Assembly: GCA_050084985.1 (NCBI GenBank)
Contig: JBITNC010000001.1
Coordinates: forward strand, 138,384,001-138,448,000
Length of the DNA: 64,000 nt
Reading direction: 5' to 3'
Origin: Nageia nagi
Taxonomy: Eukaryota; Pinophyta
The position numbers and the translations under genes were made by a program. Of the stretch, positions 56,052 through 64,000 are shown one piece after another (the stretch's first letter is position 1; the number at the start of each line of letters is the position of its first letter). The notes beneath the pieces are model-generated. The model did not search any database, was not told the origin of the DNA, and saw only the letters and a list, made by a program, of their open reading frames with translations.

Positions 56052-57180
56052 GATCACATCCATCTCCTTCCCTTCTTGGAGGTCATGTTGCTTATAGGCC
56101 TCATCATTTACCCACTAAAAAAAGGTAGTAACGAGCATGGAGTGGAGTGTGGGCTTCCTCCTACCATTAAATTCTTACGGGTGGTACATGAGAACTTCCA
56201 AACCATTACTTTATCCCAATGATTTTTTTTATCAACATGTATTTTAATAAAAGTTTTTAGGAAGTATTTATGGTTGTTCAAAAAAAAGGGGGAGTATTTT
56301 TATTATTATCCTTTTAATCCTAAACTTATATTGTGATTATAAATTGTTAAATTTTTGGAGGATAAAAGGAGTTATTTTTTGGGATAAATGAATTAGAAGG
56401 TGAGCTTTGAATTTTTAAGGGATATTTTTTTTTTCTTTTTTTTTTTAAAATTTTATCCTTAGATAAAGTTTGGAAAGTAAAGGTAATTTTTATGCTTTGA
56501 TAAAAGTGGGGAGGTAATGTTATTTTCTAAGTATTAAAAAGGAGTTATTTTTTTAGTGTTAAAATAATTTTTTTTTAACACTTCTCTAAAATAAAATTGC
56601 AATGGGAAGGAATTTTTTACCCAACTATTTTTAATGAAGGGAGCATTTTTTTGCTAAGCTCAAAATTTTAAGTAAAAAGAGGGGATTTTTATTTATTTAT
56701 TTAAAAATGAAATCATGTTTTTTTTTGTAAAGAGGTCCTCTTGATGTTGGTAACAAAACTCATTGGATTCTTAGGTTTCAATTTTAGATGATGTACATTT
56801 GTTAATCACTTTACTTTATGTTAAGCATTTTGCTTTTATTTTTTATAAAAATCATAAATATTGAAAGTACACCCTTTAATGATGAGCTTATGGTATTTAT
56901 CATCCTTTAAAGTCTCTCTTTTAAATTTAGTCACTTTGTGATTGTCATTGAGACAAGGCTTGATGATGAAGAAGAGGTGTACTCCTTGGAAAATATTTCA
57001 AGACTTCTCCTAAAACACGAGGAAACTCTCAACAAAAAGTTACCAATCTCCACTCCTAAGGAGCATTCTATGGCACTTACACCAACAAAGACTCACTTCA
57101 AATAGAAGTTCAATAATCAAAATAAATATTTCCATGCTCTGAAAAAAGACTTCAACAAAGGTGTGAAAAAACAATAATAT
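56052..57180 (+). other. Element C leader and decayed gag region
   Basis: Long T- and A-runs dominate 56220-56740. From about 56900 charged residues resembling the end of copia gag appear in broken frames, but no core gag motif is certain. Confidence 0.4.
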
Positions 57181-59830
57181 ATCCATAAAAAGTCTAGAAA
57201 AATCCAAATCCAAAGATAAATTTGATGGCAATTGTAATTTTTGTGGCATCTATGGTCACAAGGATTCAGATTTCTTCAAAAAAAGAAAGAATAAGATGGT
57301 AAAAGAATTGGAAAATCAAACAACTGCAAAGGTAAAAAGAAGAATAATAAATATGATTTTATTTATGATCTTTACTTCAAGTCTCACACTTTCTCTAATG
57401 ATAGGATTATTGAATCTAGGTTCATGAATCACATGTGTTTTAAAAATAATAAGCTTGAAAATTTTTATAAGTATAGAAATGATGCAATTTTGATAGGTGA
57501 TAATTCAATCCTTTAAGTCCAAGGGATTGAGAGTGTGTTTTTGCATGGAAAGGTTCTTGCAAATATTCTCTATATGCCCAAACTCAGTATGAACCTTCTT
57601 TCCATAATTCAAGTTACAAGGAAAGGATACATCTCATTCAAGTTCAACTCATACTCTTGGTGTATTAAGAAAGGACTTGCCACTTTAGTGAAAGGATTAG
57701 TGAAAGATGATATCTACATTGTAGATCAAGTGCCAACATAGATGTGCCTTACTAAAAATGTTTTCTTTAGGGTAAATATTTTGCACCATCGATTAGGATA
57801 ATTTAACCATAAAAGCATTTAAATCATAAAAATTCAAGAACTTATGGAAGGTTTTCCTTTGATATCACCCAAAATTAGTCTTTATAAGAAGTGCATCTTA
57901 GGAAAGATAAATAGGAAAAAAATTGAGAAAGATAAGGTAATAAGGGTTACACAACCTCTTTAGCTTATGCATTTAGATTTAATGAGTCCATTTCATCCTA
58001 AGTATCGTGAGGGATTATCTTATATCTTGACCTTCATTGATGACTTTAGTAGGATGACATTTGGTTATCTACTCAAGTACAAGGATCAAACCTTTAACAG
58101 GTTCAAATATTTCAAAGCTTTAGTTAAAAATTAATCTAACTTCAAAATTAAGATGCTAAGGTATGATAATGGGGTAAATATAATAGTAATGTGTTCAATG
58201 TCTATTGTACCAAACATAGGATCAAGAGGCAGTTCACTATCCCTTACACCTCTTAGCAAAATAGTGCTATTGAAAGAAAGAATAAAATTATTTAAGAAAT
58301 ATCTAGGTGCATGTTGGGAAATATCCTTAGTTTCTTACATGGTAAAATTGTTAACACTATGATAATAAGATCCCTATGAAAGTAGTTGAAGGTAAAACCT
58401 TGTATGAGGTATGAATGAGAAAGAAACCTAACATTGCTCACCTTAGGGTTTTTGGTTATGATTCTTATGCCTTCATTATTTTTGAAAAAATAAAGAAGTT
58501 GAAAAAAGATATGAAAAGTGCATCTTTGTGGGTTATGATTATCAACATAGAGGCTACATGCTCCACACTTCTTCCTTTAAAGTAGTGTTAATCTTAAGGT
58601 ATGTAAAGTTCAACAAATTTCTTGAGAAATCTACTTCTTGTGAGGAATTGGATGATTTTGATGACTCTTTTGTTGCACCTAACTAGTTGGATATCAATGT
58701 AAATAAGTCACCTTAGGAGAAAAATTTTCCAATATAAAAGATAACAAGAAGTATGATCTTAAATAGATCCTTTTTTTTTCTAAAATTGATAACAAGAATA
58801 AGCCCTTATCATTTAAAAAAACATCAAAGCATGAATGTTGGATGGAAACCATGAAAGTGGAGTATGAGGTTGTAATGAAAATCAAGCTTGAGACTTGGTT
58901 TTCTATCCTAATGAATGAAATGTGATTAAAAATAAGTGGATTTACAAGGTTAAATATAATTTAGTTGAAAAAATTTAAAAATACAAGGTAAGCTTAGTAG
59001 CCAAGGGTTTTGCTCATAAATACAGAGTTGATTATGAGGAAACCTTTACTCTAGTGGTAAACATGCCCACATTCAAGGTAATCCTTGCTCTTTTAGCAAC
59101 TCAAAGATGAAAATTATTTTAACTTGATATCAAGTGTGTTTTTCTTAATGATGAATTATATGTGAAAATCTATATGGATCAACTAGAAGGGTTTATTATG
59201 GAAGGAAAAGATTCATTTATGTGCAACCTAAAGAAATCCTTGTATGGACTTAAATAAGCACTTAGATCTTGGTATAAAAAGATATTTTGCATATATTAGA
59301 TTCTTTAAGTACTTCTCTAATTTAAATCTATACATGCTCAATCAAGGATAAGACTTGGTCTTGATTCTTCTTTATATGGATGATCTTCTAATCATAGAAA
59401 ATAATAATAAAATTATTCAAGAGTGCATATCCAAATTTAAAGTAATATTTGAAATGATTGATCTTGATCTCTTAGACTTATACCTTAATATGCATGTATA
59501 CCAATACAAAGATTGTACTTACCTTAGTCAATACAAGTATATCTTAGATATATTACAAAAATTTGAAATAAAATGCAAACCAACTACGATCCAAGTCTCT
59601 CTTGGAATCACTCTACTAATTAGAAGTATTCTTTATTTGATTATCTTTAGGCTCAATATTACCTTTGTAGTAAATCTTATGGCATGGTTTGTGCAAGAAT
59701 TATATGCTGAGCACCTCAATGATGTTAAGCAAATCTTGAGGTATGTTATGAGAATATAAGATCTTACTCTCAAGTATTTCAAATTCTTCTCATTTGTTAT
59801 CTTAGGGTACTTAGATTCTAATTAAGGGGG
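57180..59830 (+). pseudogene. Element C copia gag-pol remains
   Basis: In order: a zinc-knuckle-like NCNFCGIYGHKDSDFFKKRK near 57230; a protease-downstream region VFLHGKVLANILYMPKLSMN then LLSIIQVTRKGYISF (57535-57741); integrase LSYILTFIDDFSRMTFGYLL near 58015 and an IERK-type phrase near 58270; polymerase KYKVSLVAKGFAHKYRVDYE then ETFTLVVNMPTFKV near 58980-59080, KIYMDQLEGFIMEGKD and KKSLYGLK; LILLYMDDLLIIENNNKIIQ near 59360, with YMDD where copia has Y.DD; and RNase H-linked EHLNDVKQILRYVM at 59716. Stops and shifts occur in every domain. Confidence 0.85.
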
Positions 59831-61026
59831 AGATAAAAATGATAAAAAATCAACCTCTTCTTATCTGTTTAGAAATATTTTAAGTTTTATTTCTTAAGCT
59901 TCCAAGAAGCAACCTGCTACTGCTCTCTCCATCATAGAGGTAGAATATTGAGTCATGTCAAGCATGGTATAGGAAACCATTTGATTGATGCATCTTTTGA
60001 AAGAAATCAAGTATGAGCAAACTTATCCATCTTAGATTTATTCAGATAATCAATCGACCATTTCTTTAGTAAATAGCTCTTTTTTCCATTAGAGAACAAA
60101 ATATGTTTAAATCCAAGCACATTTGATTAGGGATAAGGTTCTAGATGGTATCCTACAATTGTAGTATTTTCCATCATTCCTCAAATTTTTTGATTTATTC
60201 ATTAAGACCCTTCTTAAATCTTAGTTCTAAAAGCTTAGGGAATCTATTGGGTTGGTGAAGTTGCCTCAAGGGGGAGTGAAGGTTGAATTCTTATTGAATT
60301 TATGTCTATAATGATAACTTCATCTTTAGGAGGATTTTTTTTGCTATATAGTGTTGATATTTTTGTGTACATATTCATGATTAATTCATTTCATGTGAAG
60401 AAATAGTTATACATTTTTAAGCATATGATAACATCTCCTAGCACTATTTTAGTTATTCATATGTGAGGAAGCATTATGTACTTTTTGGCATTATTTAGTT
60501 ATCCATATGTGAGGAATTCATATGTGCTTATGCTCTATTTTTGATTTTGTTCAACACATATTTTGTATATAGCATGTGACTATGAGTATTTGCTTGACAT
60601 CTTCATGATAACTTATAGTGTACCATTGATTAGTTTATGAAAGGCATTACTTGGTTCATCTATCTTATGTTAAAATAAATGTTTATATAATGCATCTAAC
60701 TAATTTTGTTTATGAGCTACTTGTATCTTGCATGTTTCTTCTTAATAATGCAAGTTATTTACTTTGAGTAGGAAAAATCATAGAGGCTCATCATTCAATT
60801 TGTTATTGAATAACTACTTTATACAGTAAAACCAATTATGGTTAATTATTATATTATAAACCATTTATCAAATGGTAAAGTAGCGAATCTCAATCTAAGA
60901 ACTTGCTTATTTCTAAAAGATGTAAATGTTCTCATCTCCAATTATATCTCTATGGAGGAGAACTCTCTTTTACTCTTTCTTTCTTCTCTCCTCTTCACTG
61001 TACCCTAATATTGCATTAAGGGGCAA

Positions 61027-61518
61027 TGATGGAATGCATACTGCATTATTGTAAGGTCATTTAATGTAATTCACTTAATACTTAAAGGTATTCATAGATA
61101 CCTTACGTATTTGTGAATACGAAATTGTAACTTGTCCTACACTCCATCTCATGAGCATGACCATTTGGTAAAAGGGTGATGCATGTCATGACATTATACA
61201 ATGGTCAAAAGGGAGATCCTAAGAAGGATTTATGGCTTAAAAATAGAGTGTCTTCTCCTTGAGATCACTCACTCAAGTTTGTAGCAAAGTTATATGCTCT
61301 TGTCAAGGTTCTAAGAGAAGTGAGAAAGTGTTGTTGTATGATAGTGCTATTTGAGAATAAGATATTAGATTAGTGGATGTACTCCCATGGTTGGAGGAAC
61401 CACTTTATGTGTGAATTCTACTTTGAATTTGTGTTCTTAATACTTAAGGAAATATAGGGAGTTTCAAGTGATCATCTTGGGTAATTAGGAATTCAATCAC
61501 TTAGGCTTAGTTCCTTCA
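61027..61518 (+). repeat. Element C 3' LTR
   Basis: Starts TGATGGAATGCATACTGC and ends CCTTCA, aligned to 54708-55257. Preceded by the purine-rich tract ttaaggggcaa. Confidence 0.85.
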
Positions 61519-61960
61519 CATATAGTACACCCTTTATGGTACATTCAAGACCATATCATACAAGATTTCTTAAATTATTCAAGAGTTAAATATATGTATC
61601 TTCTTTGTGTGGAAGATTTAATCAAACATATAATATGCTAGGAGTATTAAATATATATAGCTCAGTGGTGTACATCTAATGCATTTTAATAGTATATTGT
61701 AAAAAGCAAATGATTAGCATATTTATACTAGTAATTGAAAAATCATTATTCTAAAAGAGTATTTACGAACAAATTTAATAATATTTGTTATACCCCATTA
61801 TCATATTCATAATAATGTGAACCTTTACAAGATACAACATAATCTTATTCTTTTGTACTCTTTCAATATATGTACTATTTATTATTGAAAATTCATTATT
61901 TGATAATAATTTCAATTTTAACATTGTATTGATTAAAAATCAAATCTTATATGCTAAGCA
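61519..61960. repeat. Repeat X, right part of the copy split by element C
   Basis: Aligns with 63480-63940: shared phrases include aagatttcttaaatta-tcaagagt, acattatcatattc or ccattatcatattc, and attattgaaaatt. Divergence is high, with many indels. Confidence 0.7.
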
Positions 61961-63397
61961 TAAAATTAAGAAATATGTATTATATTATATTTAATAAATA
62001 TTTAAAATTATTTTCATATTAATACTAATTGTGTATAATAAATAAGATAGATTATTCTATGAATATAATTAAATCAATACCTAACATGTGTTTAGATCAA
62101 AGACATGGATCCATATAATAACTAAATCAATACTTTATATGAAAGACATGAATATAATAAAATAAATTAGGTCATAGTTTTATTAATTCGTTGCTAGCTA
62201 AGAACGTGTCATTTTTCTATGTGGTACTTTTGTTGGCTGAACTCAACTTTAGGTATTATCATATGTAATCATGTAGGAATGATTATTCCTAGTCTAGTTA
62301 AAGATTTTCCCAAATCTATGAGCATTCTGTTTCTTGGACTAATCGCTTGTGCTCTTAGATCATTGTAGGACATGCTTCCTTTTAGATTGTAAGCTCCCTC
62401 TATTCCCTTCTAATGGATTCTCAAATGAGTTCTCATGATTTTTATCCTTCTATTGACATCATTTACATCATATATTTAATGTATCATATATAATATATAG
62501 GGAAAATTACCAAAACACTTCTATAATCTATAGTAATTACAAAAATACTTTTATCACTTTGGTATTTGTATTTATAACTTCTTTTAGTTCAACAATTCTA
62601 GTTTCTGTGATGAAAATAAAAAAAGGAAGCTATTCGCAAACGAAAGTAGGTCACAATATGAAGGTAATAAATCCAGACTAGTCGCAGGATCAACTAGCAA
62701 TAATTTAGCATAGTTGTGCGTCAATTACTTGTAGCCTTTTATGAATTATTGTCACCTGTTCTAGTGATGATCCTTTTATCAATTAGATAAAACAAAAATA
62801 TGTTTTCCATTGCACTTATAATTTTATTTGAGTATTGATCCTTAGAGGAGTGCGTGGATTGGATATTGTGATGGAGGGGGTTCCCATTTTGGCCTACCTA
62901 AATCCAATGATATCAACAAACTGTGGAAGATATCTGTCTATCACAACATATCCGTGGAGCGATTATGTATTTTTTACCAACTGTTGGATTCTTGCGTATG
63001 AGAAGAGGGCTCACTCTCATTCTGAAGCTCATGGAGTTTACTTTCTCTGGAAAAAGAAGGCTCTTTTGATCATGTTGCAGGCACAATTGTAATCGTGCTT
63101 TAAATCATTCGGATTTTCATATGGAAGAAGAAAAGGAAATGTGATTATTATCAGACATTAATTATATATATATTGGTTTTCATAAAATTGATTAAACTAC
63201 AGGGTCAATTTTGTAATTATTGAAAAACAAGTAATTTTGTATTTTTCTTAAATTATAAGGATATTTTGGTAAATTTTTTTAATATATAATATAAGTAGAA
63301 TGTATATGTAATATCATATATAATGTATTATAATATAATCACATTGGATTACATTTAATATAAATAGAATATAAATAAATATTTAATTTAAAAATAA
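61961..63397. other. AT-rich stretch with one short unrecognised ORF
   Basis: No gene is assigned. An 85-codon frame at 62835-63092 (including TNCGRYLSITTYPWSDYVFF) lies in sequence slightly richer in GC than its flanks. It matches nothing I know and could be chance. Confidence 0.35.
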
Positions 63398-63940
63398 GTG
63401 GTATCTTTCTATTAAATATCTTATTTTCTAGGATTAATTATATTTCCTTTTTATTATTTATAATAACTTATGGTATGCTAGGCTTTGTAGACTTTATTAA
63501 GTAGAACTTTTGTATACATTTAAACTATATCATAAAAGATTTCTTAAATTAGTCAAGAGTGTTAAATATATGAACCTCTTTAGTATGCACAAATTAATCA
63601 AAGAGTATAAGAGGTTAGGAGTGTCAAATACATATAACTTGTTGGTGTGCTTATCATACATCTAAATAGTACATTGCTAAAGGAAAATTATTACAATCTT
63701 TACACCAACAATTTAAAGATTCTTTATTTAAAAAGAATGTATTTATAAATATTCAAATATATAATTTTTATTGTAACACATTATCATATTCGTAACACCC
63801 TTACAAAGTAGAACATAATCAATTATCTTTTATTTTTTTTGATTATGTGTATTCTTTCTTCTCCATTATTGAAAATTCTTTATTTTATTATAATTATAAT
63901 TCTAACATTGTATTAATAACATATAAATCCAAATATCTTA
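63398..63940. repeat. Repeat X, uninterrupted copy
   Basis: The first 80 bases match the left flank of element C (54600-54707), and the following 460 match its right flank (61519-61960). This copy therefore shows the site without element C. Confidence 0.7.
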
Positions 63941-64000
63941 TGAATAAAATAAAATAAAAGCAAAGCATTGTACTCCTTAAAAATATAAAATTAATACTTG

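Larger units (their letters stand above)
54708..61518 (+). mobile_element. Element C: degenerate Ty1/copia retrotransposon
   Basis: LTRs at 54708-55257 and 61027-61518 share long phrases (for example gtacaatgg, actcactcaa, ggatgtactcccatggttgg) but differ in length by indels. A primer-like TGGTATTAGAACC follows the 5' LTR at 55260, and a purine-rich aaggggcaa precedes the 3' LTR. Flanks CATTT (54703-54707) and CATAT (61519-61523) are a plausible decayed target duplication. Coding remains from 57200 to 59830 run gag knuckle, protease, integrase, polymerase, RNase H, with stops throughout. The copy is older than element D. Confidence 0.85.

Overview
The window looks like nuclear DNA of a land plant with a large, repeat-filled genome. 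AT-rich sequence, one conserved gene spread over more than 36 kb, introns of 20 kb and 7 kb packed with old nested LTR retrotransposons, and tRNA-iMet-type primer sites all fit. A gymnosperm is my best guess, but a fern or another large-genome plant cannot be excluded. No bacterial features, CRISPR arrays or RNA genes were found.

The only clear host gene is a plus-strand kinesin-14 of the plant KCBP type (MyTH4-FERM-coiled coil-motor). Nineteen exons between 4829 and 41090 join in one frame to 1,070 residues plus a stop. The 5' end, holding most of the MyTH4 domain, is not in the window. The FERM and motor domains carry their expected motifs. The C-terminal tail aligns with the KCBP calmodulin-binding segment but lacks its aromatic core, so this may be a divergent paralogue.

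Region 1-4828 is upstream intron. It holds a diverged LTR-like repeat (called R1 here), the 3' end of a plus-strand Ty3/gypsy element, the LTR edge of a minus-strand element with a hydrophobic ORF, and a LINE endonuclease fragment. Intron 6 (6935-26987) holds a hAT transposase relic and a three-level nest. A chromovirus (A, 9451-25510, minus) is split in its integrase by R1-type element B (10357-21004, target duplication GTAAA). B is split in turn by a Tat-lineage gypsy element with two RNase H domains (11419-19683, target duplication ATCCA). Intron 13 (31256-38495) holds a gag-protease fragment of a related Tat element and unrecognised sequence.

Downstream of the gene lies a second nest. A broken copia element E (primer site at 41592, gag at 42192) is split by an 8.5-kb LTR element D (43085-51635, target duplication AGAAA) that has no recognisable pol and carries several tandem arrays. 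A degenerate full-length copia element C follows (54708-61518), sitting in a repeat X whose uninterrupted copy lies at 63398-63940. The gene and the mobile elements show no sign of working together: the elements occupy introns and flanks and every exon is left intact. I found no new functional system. The points most worth checking are the kinesin tail, the nest structures and element D.
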